Shown here piece by piece: positions 19,009 through 28,989 of a DNA stretch of 64,000 nucleotides. The stretch spans positions 464,396-528,395 of the forward strand of contig NZ_CH724143.1 of assembly GCF_000153325.1 (NCBI RefSeq), given 5' to 3'. Both the position numbers and the translations under genes were made by a program. The stretch comes from Photobacterium sp. SKA34. Its GTDB lineage: Bacteria; Pseudomonadota; Gammaproteobacteria; Enterobacterales; Vibrionaceae. The notes under the pieces were generated by a model, which worked only from the letters and a program-made list of their open reading frames with translations, was not told the origin of the DNA and did no database searches. Positions within the stretch are counted from its first letter, which is position 1; each line of letters begins with the position of its first letter.

Positions 19009-19173
19009 CTTTAATTTCTAAGTTGGATGAGCAGATCTGACAGTTTAGAAATAAAGTAAAAGAATTGAGGCGTTATGGTTTTCGAGCCGTAACACGAAAA
19101 GGATGCCACCGTCAGTAAATGGCTGTTCGGCAACATCACTCAGAAAGCTGAGTAAGTTTTGAGGTTAAATATA
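19009..19173 (+). other. Structured tig leader with three tiny reading frames
   Basis: The predicted 5' untranslated region holds two hairpins: GTTATGG/CCGTAAC near 19072-19093 (one G-U pair) and ACTCAG/CTGAGT at 19138-19153, just before the tig ribosome binding site. It also holds three short frames starting with ATG: 19027 (10 codons), one in the first hairpin (MVFEP, preceded by GAGG) and one just before the second hairpin (MAVRQHHSES). Whether any is translated is unknown. The rest of 18708-19008 shows nothing else. Confidence 0.4.
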
Positions 19174-20472
19174 ATGCAAGTTACCGTTGAAACCACTGAA
19201 GGCCTAGAACGCCAACTAACAATCACTGTTCCTGCTGCAAATATCGAAGATGCAGTTACAGCTGAATTAAAGAAAATTGCTAAAACTCGTCGTTTCGACG
19301 GTTTCCGCCCTGGTAAAGCACCAATGAAGATGGTTGCTAAAATGTTTGGCGCATCAGTACGTCAAGACATCCTTGGTGAAGTAATGCATCGTCACTTTAT
19401 CGAAGCTATCGTTAAAGAGAAAATCAATCCAGCAGGCGCGCCAACATTTACTCCAGTAGACGTTGCTGAAGGTAACGACCTAGTATTCAAAGCGACTTTC
19501 GAAGTATTCCCAGAAATCGCACTTCAAGGTCTAGATAAAGTTGTTGTAGAGAAGCCACTTATAGAAGTAACTGAAGCTGACGTTGATACAATGCTTGATA
19601 CTCTTCGTAAGCAACAAGCTACGTGGACTGAAGTAGATGCAGCAGCTGACGCAAACAGCCAAGTAACTATCGATTTCGTTGGTACTATCGACGGTGAAGA
19701 GTTCGAAGGCGGTAAAGCTGAAGGTTTCGCACTTGCTATGGGCCAAGGTCGTATGATCCCTGGTTTCGAAGAAGGTGTTGTTGGTAAAAAAGCGGGTGAA
19801 GAGTTTACGGTAGAAGTAACTTTCCCTGAAGAATACCATGCTGAAAACCTAAAAGGTAAAGCTGCAACATTCGCTATCAAACTTCACAAAGTTGAAGCAC
19901 AAGAGCTTCCAGAACTAACTGAAGAGTTCGTTGCTAAGTTCGGCGTTGAAGACGGTTCTGTTGACGGTCTTAAAGCTGAAGTTCGTAAGAACATGGAGCG
20001 TGAGCTTAAGCAAGCTGTTAAAGGTCGTATTAAAGATCAAGTTCTTAACGGTCTTGTTGAGCAAAACGACATCACTGTTCCTGCTGCACTTATCGATCAA
20101 GAAATCGAGACACTTCGTCAGCAAGCTGCACAGCGTTTTGGCGGTGATACTAAGAACATGCCTGAGCTACCGCGTGAGTTGTTCGAAGAGCAAGCTAAGC
20201 GTCGTGTAGTTGTAGGTCTTCTAGTTGGTGAAGTGATCAAAGCTGAAGAGCTAAAAGCAGACGAAGAGCGCGTTAAAGCAATCATCGCTGAAATGGCTTC
20301 TGCATACGAAGATCCATCAGAAGTAGTTAAATACTACGAAACTAACGAACAGCTAATGAATAACATGCGTAATGTTGCTCTAGAAGAGCAAGCGATTGAC
20401 GCACTTCTAGCTAAAGCACAGGTTTCTGATAAAGATGTTAGCTTCAATGAGCTAATGAATCCAGCTGCTTAA
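19174..20472 (+). CDS. tig: Trigger factor, ribosome-bound chaperone
   Basis: A 432-residue trigger factor, identical in length to E. coli, from the ATG at 19174; GAGG lies nine bases upstream and the longer TTG frame is rejected. The ribosome-docking signature is FRPGKAPM (GFRxGKxP) near residue 45. The central FKBP-type prolyl isomerase domain (about 150-245, [14 protein letters not shown]) and the helical substrate-binding C terminus follow. It shields nascent chains at the ribosome exit. Codon use is visibly biased to favoured codons, as expected for an abundant protein. It heads the conserved tig-clpP-clpX-lon cluster. Confidence 0.98.
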   Translation: MQVTVETTEGLERQLTITVPAANIEDAVTAELKKIAKTRRFDGFRPGKAPMKMVAKMFGASVRQDILGEVMHRHFIEAIVKEKINPAGAPTFTPVDVAEGNDLVFKATFEVFPEIALQGLDKVVVEKPLIEVTEADVDTMLDTLRKQQATWTEVDAAADANSQVTIDFVGTIDGEEFEGGKAEGFALAMGQGRMIPGFEEGVVGKKAGEEFTVEVTFPEEYHAENLKGKAATFAIKLHKVEAQELPELTEEFVAKFGVEDGSVDGLKAEVRKNMERELKQAVKGRIKDQVLNGLVEQNDITVPAALIDQEIETLRQQAAQRFGGDTKNMPELPRELFEEQAKRRVVVGLLVGEVIKAEELKADEERVKAIIAEMASAYEDPSEVVKYYETNEQLMNNMRNVALEEQAIDALLAKAQVSDKDVSFNELMNPAA

Positions 20473-20577
20473 TTTGCTGAAATTAATGTAGAGATTTGAC
20501 ATTATCTCAAGTCTTCTGCTAACAATGGTCCGTGTGAGTCATTTCATTCGGGCCATTTATTTTAGGGAAATAACGTT

Positions 20578-21201
20578 ATGAGCTACCAAGAAAAAAACGC
20601 CATGTCACCAATTTTGGATGCGCTGGTACCTATGGTGGTCGAGCAGACTTCTCGTGGTGAGCGTTCTTATGATATCTATTCTCGTCTCTTAAAAGAGCGT
20701 GTGATTTTCTTAACTGGTCAGGTTGAAGATCACATGGCTAATTTAGTAGTGGCACAGCTACTATTTTTAGAGTCAGAAAACCCAGATAAAGACATCTTCC
20801 TTTACATCAACTCTCCAGGTGGTTCTGTTACTGCAGGTATGTCAATTTATGACACTATGCAGTTCATCAAGCCAAATGTGAGTACTGTATGTATGGGTCA
20901 AGCATGTTCTATGGGAGCATTCTTACTTGCTGGTGGTGCGAAAGGTAAGCGCTACTGTCTGCCGAACTCACGTGTAATGATTCACCAGCCATTAGGTGGC
21001 TTCCAAGGACAGGCATCGGATATTCAAATCCATGCACAAGAAATTCTAACAATCAAACAACGTCTAAACGGTTTATTGGCTGAACATACAGGCCAACCAC
21101 TAGAAGTTGTTGAGCGTGATACTGACCGTGATAACTTTATGTCTGCAGAACAAGCTGTAGAATATGGTTTAGTGGATGCCGTGTTGAGTCAACGTGACTA
21201 A
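20578..21201 (+). CDS. clpP: ATP-dependent Clp protease proteolytic subunit
   Basis: A 207-residue ClpP precursor with the Ser-His-Asp triad at S111 ([11 protein letters not shown]), H136 (VMIHQPLGG) and D185 (DTDRDNFMS), the same numbers as E. coli. The N-terminal ~14 residues form a processed propeptide. Fourteen subunits form the chamber that degrades proteins unfolded by ClpX or ClpA. A TTGACA (20496-20501) upstream could be part of its own promoter, but the -10 is weak, so read-through from tig is also possible. clpX follows after 109 bases. Confidence 0.98.
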   Translation: MSYQEKNAMSPILDALVPMVVEQTSRGERSYDIYSRLLKERVIFLTGQVEDHMANLVVAQLLFLESENPDKDIFLYINSPGGSVTAGMSIYDTMQFIKPNVSTVCMGQACSMGAFLLAGGAKGKRYCLPNSRVMIHQPLGGFQGQASDIQIHAQEILTIKQRLNGLLAEHTGQPLEVVERDTDRDNFMSAEQAVEYGLVDAVLSQRD

Positions 21202-21310
21202 GTACTTATTTAGCTGATTAACTCTAGATAGTTAACGCAGCAAAATAAGCCGACTTGTTATACACTCAAGACAAGGCAATGATGGGAATACCCCAATAAG
21301 AGGTTAGCGA

Positions 21311-22591
21311 ATGACAGATAAGCGAAAAGAGAGTGGTAGCAGTAAGCTATTGTATTGCTCTTTCTGCGGTAAAAGTCAGCATGAAGTTCGCAAGCTGATT
21401 GCAGGCCCTTCTGTTTATATTTGTGATGAATGCGTTGATTTATGCAACGATATTATTCGCGAAGAAATTAAAGAAGTGATGCCTAAACGCGATGGCGATG
21501 AACTGCCGACTCCGCAAGAAATTCGTAACAACCTAGATGATTACGTAATTGGGCAAGCACATGCGAAAAAAGTGCTAGCCGTTGCGGTATATAATCACTA
21601 CAAACGTCTACGTAATGGTGATACAACAAGTGAAGGTGTTGAACTAGGTAAGAGTAACATCTTACTTATCGGCCCTACTGGTAGTGGTAAAACGCTATTA
21701 GCTGAAACACTAGCACGAATGTTAGATGTTCCATTTACGATGGCTGACGCAACCACGCTGACTGAAGCGGGTTATGTGGGTGAAGACGTAGAAAATATTA
21801 TCCAGAAATTGCTACAGAAATGTGATTACGACGTGGCGAAAGCTGAACGTGGTATTGTTTACATTGATGAAATCGATAAGATTTCTCGCAAATCAGATAA
21901 CCCATCGATTACTCGTGATGTATCTGGTGAAGGTGTACAGCAAGCATTATTGAAGTTGATTGAAGGTACTGTTGCATCTGTGCCACCACAAGGTGGTCGT
22001 AAGCATCCTCAACAAGAATTCTTACAAGTTGATACTTCTAAGATCCTATTTATCTGTGGTGGTGCATTTGCAGGCCTTGATAAAGTTGTCGAGCAACGTG
22101 TAGCAACGGGAACTGGTATTGGCTTTGGCGCAGAAGTGCGTTCAAAAGACCAAACAGATACGTTAAGTGATCTGTTTGAAAAAGTTGAGCCTGAAGATCT
22201 TGTAAAATACGGCTTAATTCCGGAGTTTATCGGTCGTCTACCAGTAACTGCAACATTAGGTGAGCTTGACGAAGAAGCACTGGTTCAGATCCTTCGTGAG
22301 CCTAAGAACGCACTAACTAAACAGTATGCAGCGTTATTAGAGCTAGAGAATGTTGAACTTGAGTTTCGTGATGATGCACTGGTTGCTATTGCACGTAAAG
22401 CAATGGATCGTAAAACAGGTGCTCGTGGCCTACGTTCTATTGTTGAAGCGGTACTGCTTGATACTATGTATGAGTTACCGTCTCAGCAAGGTGTAAGTAA
22501 AGTTGTTATTGATGAGTCAGTAATTAAAGGTGAATCTGAGCCTCTACTGATTTATGAAAACACGGAAACACCAGCAGCTGCAGCTGAGTAA
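21311..22591 (+). CDS. clpX: ClpX, ATPase and unfoldase of ClpXP
   Basis: A 426-residue ClpX. The N-terminal zinc-binding domain has C16, C19, C38 and C41, and docks adaptors and substrates. The AAA+ module has Walker A GPTGSGKT (121-128), the pore loop GYVGED, Walker [10 protein letters not shown] and sensor arginines. ClpX unfolds ssrA-tagged and other substrates and feeds them to ClpP. With ClpP encoded just upstream and an RssB-type adaptor at 12.9 kb, sigma S is a likely substrate. A strong terminator closes the unit. Confidence 0.98.
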   Translation: MTDKRKESGSSKLLYCSFCGKSQHEVRKLIAGPSVYICDECVDLCNDIIREEIKEVMPKRDGDELPTPQEIRNNLDDYVIGQAHAKKVLAVAVYNHYKRLRNGDTTSEGVELGKSNILLIGPTGSGKTLLAETLARMLDVPFTMADATTLTEAGYVGEDVENIIQKLLQKCDYDVAKAERGIVYIDEIDKISRKSDNPSITRDVSGEGVQQALLKLIEGTVASVPPQGGRKHPQQEFLQVDTSKILFICGGAFAGLDKVVEQRVATGTGIGFGAEVRSKDQTDTLSDLFEKVEPEDLVKYGLIPEFIGRLPVTATLGELDEEALVQILREPKNALTKQYAALLELENVELEFRDDALVAIARKAMDRKTGARGLRSIVEAVLLDTMYELPSQQGVSKVVIDESVIKGESEPLLIYENTETPAAAAE

Positions 22592-22618
22592 GTGTCTAAT
22601 AAGTGCACATAAAGGCTA

Positions 22619-22646
22619 AAAAAAGGAGGAATAAGCCTCCTTTTTT
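22619..22646 (+). terminator. Intrinsic terminator after clpX
   Basis: 11-bp stem AAAAAAGGAGG/CCTCCTTTTTT with a 6-base loop; the T-run is within and after the 3' arm. Confidence 0.9.
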
Positions 22647-22665
22647 ATTTTCTGTTACTTCTTTC

Positions 22666-22694
22666 GTTGAATAATCATGTTCTACCCCCATATA
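22666..22694 (+). promoter_or_regulatory. Heat-shock (sigma 32) type promoter of lon
   Basis: GTTGAA (22666-22671) is followed after 14 bases by CCCCATATA (22686-22694). The sigma 32 consensus is CTTGAA, 13-17 bases, CCCCATNTA, so only one position of the two boxes differs. lon is a classic heat-shock gene, and this site lies about 85 bases before its start. Confidence 0.8.
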
Positions 22695-22777
22695 CTCAAT
22701 ATAAGCTAACTTTCTAGTCGTATTAAGTAAGTGACTCAATCAGTTACTTAATACGATTAGTATTGACAGGAAGAGAG

Positions 22778-25147
22778 ATGAATATGAACCTGGAGCGTTC
22801 TGAGCGCCTTGAGATCCCGGTTCTGCCACTACGTGACGTAGTGGTGTACCCTCATATGGTTATTCCATTGTTTGTGGGACGGGAAAAATCTATTCGTTGC
22901 CTAGAATCGGCAATGGAGAACAATAAGCAGATTCTGTTGGTTGCCCAAAAAGAAGCAGCGACAGATGAACCGTCAATCACTGATCTTTATGATGTCGGTA
23001 CTGTTGCCACTATTTTACAGCTATTGAAGTTACCTGACGGTACAGTAAAAGTATTGGTTGAAGGCCAACAACGTGCCAAAGTTGAAGATTTAGCTGATGA
23101 TGAGTTCTTTACTGCTCATGCTGAATATTTGGTTACACCTGAAATGGATGAGCGTGAACAGGAAGTACTTGTTCGCACCGCTATCAGTCAGTTTGAAGGC
23201 TTTATCAAGTTAAATAAAAAGATCCCGCCTGAAGTATTAACTTCACTTAACGGTATCGATGAAGCGGCTCGCCTAGCAGATACCATTGCTGCGCACATGC
23301 CGCTGAAACTGGCTGATAAGCAGAAAGTATTAGAAATCGTTGATATTACAGAACGTTTAGAGTTCTTAATGGCAATGATGGAATCAGAGATTGATTTACT
23401 TCAAGTTGAAAAACGTATCCGTGGACGCGTTAAGAAGCAAATGGAAAAATCTCAACGTGAGTATTACTTAAATGAGCAAATGAAAGCTATCCAAAAAGAA
23501 TTGGGTGAGCTTGATGATGCGCCAGATGAGTTTGAAGCGTTAAAGAAAAAGATTGAAGAATCTAAAATGCCAGCCGAAGCTCGTGAAAAAACCGAGCAAG
23601 AACTGCAAAAGTTAAAAATGATGTCGCCAATGTCAGCGGAAGCAACTGTTGTTCGTGGCTACATTGATTGGATGCTAAGCGTGCCTTGGTATAAGCGCTC
23701 TAAAGTGAAGAAGAGCCTTGCAAAAGCCGAAGAAGTGCTTAATGCCGATCACTACGGTCTTGAGCGTGTGAAAGAACGCATTCTTGAGTATCTCGCAGTA
23801 CAAAGCCGTGTAAACAAGCTAAAAGGTCCAATCCTGTGTTTAGTTGGTCCTCCTGGTGTTGGTAAAACTTCTCTAGGTCAATCAATTGCGGCAGCTACTG
23901 GTCGTAAATATGTACGTATGGCCCTTGGTGGGGTGCGTGATGAAGCAGAGATCCGTGGTCACCGCCGTACTTACATCGGCTCTATGCCTGGTAAATTGAT
24001 CCAGAAAATGGCTAAAGTTGAGGTTAAAAATCCACTTTTCCTATTAGATGAAATTGATAAGATGTCATCTGATATGCGTGGTGATCCAGCGTCAGCATTG
24101 CTAGAAGTATTAGATCCTGAGCAAAATAGTGCGTTTAATGATCACTATCTAGAAGTTGATTATGATTTATCTGATGTGATGTTCGTCGCTACATCTAATT
24201 CGATGAACATTCCTGGTCCATTGCTTGATCGTATGGAAGTTATTCGTTTATCGGGCTATACCGAAGATGAAAAGCTAAACATTGCTAAGAACCACTTACT
24301 TGACAAGCAAGTTAAACGTAATGGTTTAAAAGTGGGTGAGTTGACTGTAGATGATTCTGCGATTATTGGCATTATTCGTTACTACACGCGTGAAGCGGGT
24401 GTTCGTAGCCTTGAGCGTGAAATATCTAAACTTTGCCGTAAAGCAGTGAAAGAAATTTTACTTAATAAAGACATTAAACACGTTGAAATCAGCCAAGATA
24501 ATTTAAAAGATTACTTAGGTGTTCAGCGTTGCGACTACGGTAAAGCTGACGAAAGTAATCGTATTGGTCAAGTGACAGGACTTGCGTGGACAGAAGTTGG
24601 TGGTGATTTATTAACCATTGAAACAGAGTCTATGCCAGGTAAAGGTAAGTTAACTTACACAGGGTCACTGGGCGATGTCATGCAAGAGTCGATTCAAGCG
24701 GCAATGACAGTGGTACGTTCTCGTGCTGAGCGTTTAGGTATTGCAGCTGATTTCTACGAAAAACGTGATATTCATGTTCACGTACCTGAAGGTGCGACAC
24801 CGAAGGATGGCCCAAGTGCGGGTATTGCAATGTGTACAGCACTTGTATCTAGCCTAACGGGTAATCCTGTTCGTGCCGATGTGGCTATGACAGGTGAAAT
24901 TACACTTCGTGGTGAGGTTTTACCTATCGGTGGGTTGAAAGAAAAACTATTAGCAGCACACCGCGGTGGCATTAAAACAGTGCTTATTCCCAAAGAGAAC
25001 GAGCGTGATCTGGAAGAGATCCCAGAGAACGTAATCGCCGATTTGGAAGTTCGTCCAGTGCGTTGGATTGATGAAGTGTTAACTGTTGCACTTCAGAATA
25101 ATCCGACAGGTATTGAGCTGGTAAATGCTCAAAATAGTGACCTGTAG
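22778..25147 (+). CDS. lon: ATP-dependent protease Lon
   Basis: A Lon protease of 789 residues from the ATG at 22778, seven bases after AGGA; an ATG at 22784 would give the shorter family start MNLERSER. The N-terminal substrate-binding domain starts [18 protein letters not shown]. The AAA+ module has GPPGVGKTS and [10 protein letters not shown]. The protease domain has the catalytic Ser in KDGPSAG and the Lys partner in [14 protein letters not shown]. Lon degrades misfolded proteins and regulators such as SulA-like inhibitors. It is preceded by a heat-shock promoter and followed by a terminator. Confidence 0.98.
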   Translation: MNMNLERSERLEIPVLPLRDVVVYPHMVIPLFVGREKSIRCLESAMENNKQILLVAQKEAATDEPSITDLYDVGTVATILQLLKLPDGTVKVLVEGQQRAKVEDLADDEFFTAHAEYLVTPEMDEREQEVLVRTAISQFEGFIKLNKKIPPEVLTSLNGIDEAARLADTIAAHMPLKLADKQKVLEIVDITERLEFLMAMMESEIDLLQVEKRIRGRVKKQMEKSQREYYLNEQMKAIQKELGELDDAPDEFEALKKKIEESKMPAEAREKTEQELQKLKMMSPMSAEATVVRGYIDWMLSVPWYKRSKVKKSLAKAEEVLNADHYGLERVKERILEYLAVQSRVNKLKGPILCLVGPPGVGKTSLGQSIAAATGRKYVRMALGGVRDEAEIRGHRRTYIGSMPGKLIQKMAKVEVKNPLFLLDEIDKMSSDMRGDPASALLEVLDPEQNSAFNDHYLEVDYDLSDVMFVATSNSMNIPGPLLDRMEVIRLSGYTEDEKLNIAKNHLLDKQVKRNGLKVGELTVDDSAIIGIIRYYTREAGVRSLEREISKLCRKAVKEILLNKDIKHVEISQDNLKDYLGVQRCDYGKADESNRIGQVTGLAWTEVGGDLLTIETESMPGKGKLTYTGSLGDVMQESIQAAMTVVRSRAERLGIAADFYEKRDIHVHVPEGATPKDGPSAGIAMCTALVSSLTGNPVRADVAMTGEITLRGEVLPIGGLKEKLLAAHRGGIKTVLIPKENERDLEEIPENVIADLEVRPVRWIDEVLTVALQNNPTGIELVNAQNSDL

Positions 25148-25162
25148 CAAAATTAACTAAAT

Positions 25163-25207
25163 AAAAAACGCTTTCAAAGACAAAAGTCCTTGTCAGCGTT
25201 TTTTTGT
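25163..25207 (+). terminator. Intrinsic terminator after lon
   Basis: AAAAAACGCT pairs with AGCGTTTTTT, enclosing an inner GACAA/TTGTC hairpin; T7 tail. Confidence 0.85.
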
Positions 25208-25252
25208 CTGGCTATAAGTTAACTCTAATCCGCGCTAAGCGATGTATTATTA

Positions 25253-25293
25253 AGACCTGTTAAGTTTCTATCAATACAATCAGGTCTAGAAAC
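25253..25293 (+). promoter_or_regulatory. Interleaved inverted repeats upstream of hupB
   Basis: Two perfect 7-base inverted repeats are interleaved: AGACCTG (25253-25259) with CAGGTCT (25281-25287), and GTTTCTA (25264-25270) with TAGAAAC (25287-25293). The order 5'a-5'b-3'a-3'b is that of an H-type RNA pseudoknot if transcribed; as DNA it could be two overlapping operators. It lies 73-113 bases before hupB. Confidence 0.4.
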
Positions 25294-25365
25294 AATTTAT
25301 TGTCTACTATTTACAGCGTCTCAGTGACGAGTACGGGTAGGCAAGTTCATTAAGGGGATTTAATC

Positions 25366-25638
25366 GTGAACAAAACTCAACTAGTAGATAAAATCGCAGA
25401 AAGCGCTGACATTTCAAAAGCATCAGCGGGTCGTGCTTTAGACGCATTCATTGAAGCTGTGTCAGATACATTGAAAGACGGTGAGCAAGTTGCATTGGTT
25501 GGTTTTGGTACTTTCTCTGTACGTGAACGTGCAGCTCGTACTGGCCGTAACCCACAGACAGGTGCAGAAATTCAAATTGCAGCTGCGAAAGTACCTGGTT
25601 TTAAGCCGGGTAAAGCGCTAAAAGACTCTGTTAACTAA
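25366..25638 (+). CDS. hupB: Nucleoid protein HU-beta
   Basis: A 90-residue HU with the usual GTG start, a good AGGGG site upstream, and the family core [25 protein letters not shown] and the DNA-grasping arm [14 protein letters not shown] bends and compacts DNA without sequence preference and acts as a homodimer or with HU-alpha. The position between lon and ppiD matches that of hupB in E. coli and Vibrio. A terminator lies about 90 bases downstream. Confidence 0.98.
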   Translation: MNKTQLVDKIAESADISKASAGRALDAFIEAVSDTLKDGEQVALVGFGTFSVRERAARTGRNPQTGAEIQIAAAKVPGFKPGKALKDSVN

Positions 25639-25724
25639 GAAATAGTCGGTTTTTTCTGACTGTTTTGTCATGTTATCATGGCTTAAATATTGCTACTGGA
25701 AAGGGTATACTGATCCAGTACAAC

Positions 25725-25753
25725 AAAGGCGCATCGGTTGATGCGCTTTTTTT
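25725..25753 (+). terminator. Intrinsic terminator after hupB
   Basis: GCGCATC/GATGCGC stem extended by A-T pairs, GGTT loop, then T7. The remaining 280 bases before ppiD show no gene; an 87-codon frame running through this hairpin is spurious. Confidence 0.88.
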
Positions 25754-26037
25754 ACTTTATAATGATGCCTATTTGACTAGGGATTTATTCTTTTTAACCA
25801 GAGCAAAGAACATTTCATTAGTCAAATCGGTATCAAGTTATTATGCTATGCGCTTTGTGGCTTATTGTGTTAGTGCTATCTTTAGTTTAAAAGCTAATAC
25901 AACAGGTTATTTACGTTTTAGTCAGTAACGGCTTAATAATATTGAAGGTACAGCTATCACGTTGATACCGATATTTTTTGCACACATTTGTAGTTCGAAA
26001 CCGTGCCAGATCGAACAAGTAGGAGAGACGGCAAATT

Positions 26038-27930
26038 ATGATGGAGCGATTGCGCGAAGGCGCTAACAGCATCTGGGTTAAGATTATTCTTAGCTTAATT
26101 ATTTTTTCTTTTGTATTTGCTGGTGTCGGCAGTTATCTGGCTGGCGGTAATGAGCAAGTTGCAGCAAAAGTTAATGATAAAGAAATTAGTCAGCGTGCAT
26201 TCGAGCAGGCTTATCAAAATCAACGTAATCAAATGCAGCAACGTTTAGGTGATTACTTCTCAAAACTAATGGGTGATCCTGCTTACGTACAGCAATTCCG
26301 TAATAGCGTGCTTGAGCGTATGGTTAATGATGAGTTGATTGAGCAACGCGCGACAGAGCTTGGTCTTGGCGTGAGCGATGCTCAAGTTAAGCAAGCCATT
26401 GTTGCAATGCCAGCTTTCCAAGTTGATGGTGTGTTCAATAATGAACAATATAATTTAACGTTACGTCGTGCTGGATTTTCTCCTGAGCAATTTGCAGAGT
26501 CAATCCGTAAAGACATGCTACGTCAACAATTCTTAAGCGCATTAGAAGGCAGTGATTTCGCACTTAATAATGAATTAAATGAACTTCGTAAGCTTGAATC
26601 ACAAGAGCGTGTTGTTCGTACTTTGAAGTTGAATCTTGCAGACTTTACCGACAAAGTAACGGTAACGGATAAAGAAGCTAAAGCTTATTATGATAAGAAT
26701 AAAACGCAGTTTACGCGCCCAGCTCAAGTAAAAGTGTCTTACATTGAACTTTCAGATAAAAATCTAGTGAACAATATTAAGATCACTGATAAAGAAACTG
26801 AAGCGTATTACAACGAACATAAGAGCAAATACAGCACTGCTGAAAAGATTCAAGTTAGCCATATCTTAGTAAAAGGCGACAGCGATACTTCTAAAGCAAA
26901 AGCGGAAGCATTACTGGCTGAATTGAAAGGTGGGGCTAATTTTGCTGATGTTGCGAAGAAATCATCAGATGATACTTTCAGTGCCAAAGATGGCGGTAAG
27001 CTTGATTGGTTTGGTAAAGGCGTGATGGATCCTGCGTTTGAAGAAGCAGCTTTCTCATTAGCAAAACCAGGTGATATGTCTGGCCTTGTGAAGTCTTCTT
27101 TTGGTTACCACATTATTTTACTTGATGGTATTGAAGAGCCAAAGGTTAAACCTTTTGCTGATGTGAAAGCGAGCATTGTTGCTGAACTTCAAGAGCAGCA
27201 AGTAGCGGAGCAATTCTATAAGCTACAAAGCAAGCTAGCAGAAACGGCATTTGAATCACCTGATTCTCTAGATGATGCAGCAGAAGCTGTAAAGGCGAAG
27301 ATTATCAAAACAGGCTTTATCTCATTACAAGATGAGAAAGGCGTGTTAAGTGATAAGAAAGTGCAAGAAGCATTACAAAGCCCAGAGGTTCATGATGACG
27401 GTATGAACTCTGATGTAATTGAGATTGCACCTGAGCATGTAGTAGTTGTTCGTGTTGATGATGCACGTTCTGAATCAGTGCTGCCATTTACTGATGTTGA
27501 AGCAAAAGTGAAAACACTGCTTGCTCAACAAAAAGGTGAGAAGCAAGCAACTGAGAAGGCTGATTCAATTATTGCGGCATTACGTGACGGTAAGTCAGAT
27601 GTTATTGCAAAAGATGGTCTAAGCTTCTCTGGCGATCAAACCATAACACGTTCAGGTCCTGATGCTAATGTAGCACGTGTTGCGTTCACATTACCTAAAC
27701 CAAAAGACGGTAAAGTGTCTTATGGTATGTCACGTGATAACAAGGGTAATGTTGAAATCATTGCTTTAGATAAAGTTGTGAATGTTACGACATCGAAAAG
27801 TGATGTTGATACTCAGTTTGCAACTCAAGTTGAGAATATGTTTGCTCAACAAGATCTATCAGCAACGCTTCAGACATTACGTGAGTCAGCGAAAGTGACT
27901 TACCCAATGTTGGACAAGCCAGCAAATTAA
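26038..27930 (+). CDS. ppiD: Periplasmic folding factor PpiD
   Basis: A 630-residue PpiD. A short cytoplasmic start is followed by one membrane anchor (about residues 14-35) and a SurA-like chaperone region. One parvulin (PpiC) domain lies at about 268-360 (VSHILVKG, FADVAKKSSDD, KPGDMSGLVKSSFGYHII). It sits at the SecYEG exit and assists newly exported proteins; the parvulin domain in E. coli PpiD has little isomerase activity. The start MMERLREGANS and AGGAGAG site agree with the family. It follows hupB as in E. coli. Confidence 0.96.
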   Translation: MMERLREGANSIWVKIILSLIIFSFVFAGVGSYLAGGNEQVAAKVNDKEISQRAFEQAYQNQRNQMQQRLGDYFSKLMGDPAYVQQFRNSVLERMVNDELIEQRATELGLGVSDAQVKQAIVAMPAFQVDGVFNNEQYNLTLRRAGFSPEQFAESIRKDMLRQQFLSALEGSDFALNNELNELRKLESQERVVRTLKLNLADFTDKVTVTDKEAKAYYDKNKTQFTRPAQVKVSYIELSDKNLVNNIKITDKETEAYYNEHKSKYSTAEKIQVSHILVKGDSDTSKAKAEALLAELKGGANFADVAKKSSDDTFSAKDGGKLDWFGKGVMDPAFEEAAFSLAKPGDMSGLVKSSFGYHIILLDGIEEPKVKPFADVKASIVAELQEQQVAEQFYKLQSKLAETAFESPDSLDDAAEAVKAKIIKTGFISLQDEKGVLSDKKVQEALQSPEVHDDGMNSDVIEIAPEHVVVVRVDDARSESVLPFTDVEAKVKTLLAQQKGEKQATEKADSIIAALRDGKSDVIAKDGLSFSGDQTITRSGPDANVARVAFTLPKPKDGKVSYGMSRDNKGNVEIIALDKVVNVTTSKSDVDTQFATQVENMFAQQDLSATLQTLRESAKVTYPMLDKPAN

Positions 27931-27951
27931 TTGAAATTTACATTTCTATTA

Positions 27952-27984
27952 ACGGGCCGCCATTGTGCGGCCCGTCGTTTTTTT
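27952..27984 (+). terminator. Intrinsic terminator after ppiD
   Basis: 9-bp G+C-rich stem ACGGGCCGC/GCGGCCCGT, 6-base loop, T7 tail. Confidence 0.95.
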
Positions 27985-28068
27985 ATCTTTTATTTTTAAA
28001 TAATATCCTCATAGTCCTTATTTTCTTTTTATCCTTTTCAAACATTCATATCAAGAAAGGATAAAAAG

Positions 28069-28362
28069 ATGTACGCATATCGCTTGTTTAAAGCCATTAC
28101 ACTCGTTGGTGGATTAGCACTCGTCCCTTTAAGTCACGCTGCTGACAATATGCATGAAGGTATTGATATCAAAATTAATATTAATACAGCTAATGTTGAG
28201 CAATTGGATACATTACTAATCGGTATAGGTGCTGAGAAAGCACAAGCGATTATTAATTATCGAAAAGTGAATGGTAAATTTGCGAGCGTTGATGATTTAA
28301 CTAAAGTTAAAGGGATCGGTGAGGCGACTGTTGATAAGAATAGAAAACGTATTGAACTGTAA
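28069..28362 (+). CDS. comEA: ComEA-type periplasmic DNA-binding protein
   Basis: A 97-residue protein with a signal peptide (about 1-24, cleavage after SHA) and a double helix-hairpin-helix domain: ININTANVEQLDTLLIGIG, then VDDLTKVKGIGEATVDKN. These are non-specific DNA-binding hairpins. In V. cholerae the one-domain ComEA holds incoming DNA in the periplasm during natural transformation and is encoded next to ppiD, as here. AAGGAT stands before the ATG. A hairpin follows between it and the convergent rhombosortase gene. Confidence 0.88.
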   Translation: MYAYRLFKAITLVGGLALVPLSHAADNMHEGIDIKININTANVEQLDTLLIGIGAEKAQAIINYRKVNGKFASVDDLTKVKGIGEATVDKNRKRIEL

Positions 28363-28374
28363 TTATTAACTTTA

Positions 28375-28396
28375 ACGGGAGCGACCGTGCTCCCGT
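28375..28396. terminator. Hairpin between comEA and the rhombosortase gene
   Basis: ACGGGAGC/GCTCCCGT perfect 8-bp stem with 6-base loop, between convergent genes. There is no T-run on either side, so it may act with Rho or protect 3' ends. Confidence 0.5.
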
Positions 28397-28406
28397 ATTA
28401 TGAGAG

Positions 28407-28979
28407 TCATTTAAATCGGTGATCTTCAACTTGAGAGTTGATTTTTTGCTTGATAAGTAAGGCATAAAGTATGCCTGTGATTGCGCCAATAAAATGGGCC
28501 TCAGTTGCTACACGTACTCCTATCAATTCTTCAGAACTTACAGAGCCACCAAAGTATTGTTCCCAACATATCTTAATGATAAGTGCTAGGAGTAAGAGCC
28601 ATCCCCCCCGAGTTTTTGATTGTATATCACGAATACAACCCCAAGCAAAGATGCCATGTAATACACCTGAAAATCCAGCATACCAAGTAATATTCGTAGC
28701 AAATAGCCCAATACCTATAGTGAATGATAAAATTAAGATCAATAAGCTATAAGACTTAGCATGAAAATGGGCACGGAAAATATAGCTAATGATTGCAAAG
28801 GCACTAGCATTCATTGCAAGATGGACCCAATTGGTATGTGTAATATTTCCTGATAGGATCCGCCATAGTTCACCATTAATAATATCTTGGCGATCCCAAA
28901 CTAATAATGGCTGACATTGTGGTAATTGAGCTATAACCATCATGATTATAGCAATAACAATATAATTTCGAATAGACAA
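28407..28979 (-). CDS. rrtA: Rhombosortase-like intramembrane serine protease
   Basis: A rhomboid-fold membrane protein with about six hydrophobic segments. The serine nucleophile is S104 in GFSGVLHG, the partner His is H162 in EAHFIGAITG, and HTNWVHLAMN (48-57) supplies the oxyanion-side His/Asn. The GFSGVLHG motif and short length fit rhombosortases, which cut GlyGly-CTERM tails of exported proteins. The frame opens at 29036, overlapping divergent tapT; the TTG at 28979 has GAGG five bases upstream and avoids the overlap, giving 190 residues. No GlyGly-CTERM substrate is encoded in this window. A general rhomboid protease is the alternative. Confidence 0.8.
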   Translation of the reverse strand: MSIRNYIVIAIIMMVIAQLPQCQPLLVWDRQDIINGELWRILSGNITHTNWVHLAMNASAFAIISYIFRAHFHAKSYSLLILILSFTIGIGLFATNITWYAGFSGVLHGIFAWGCIRDIQSKTRGGWLLLLALIIKICWEQYFGGSVSSEELIGVRVATEAHFIGAITGILYALLIKQKINSQVEDHRFK

Positions 28980-28989
28980 GGCAACCTCA

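Noticed and set aside
25665-25928. 87-codon plus-strand frame after hupB
   Set aside because: It runs straight through the hupB terminator hairpin and has no recognisable domain or binding site.
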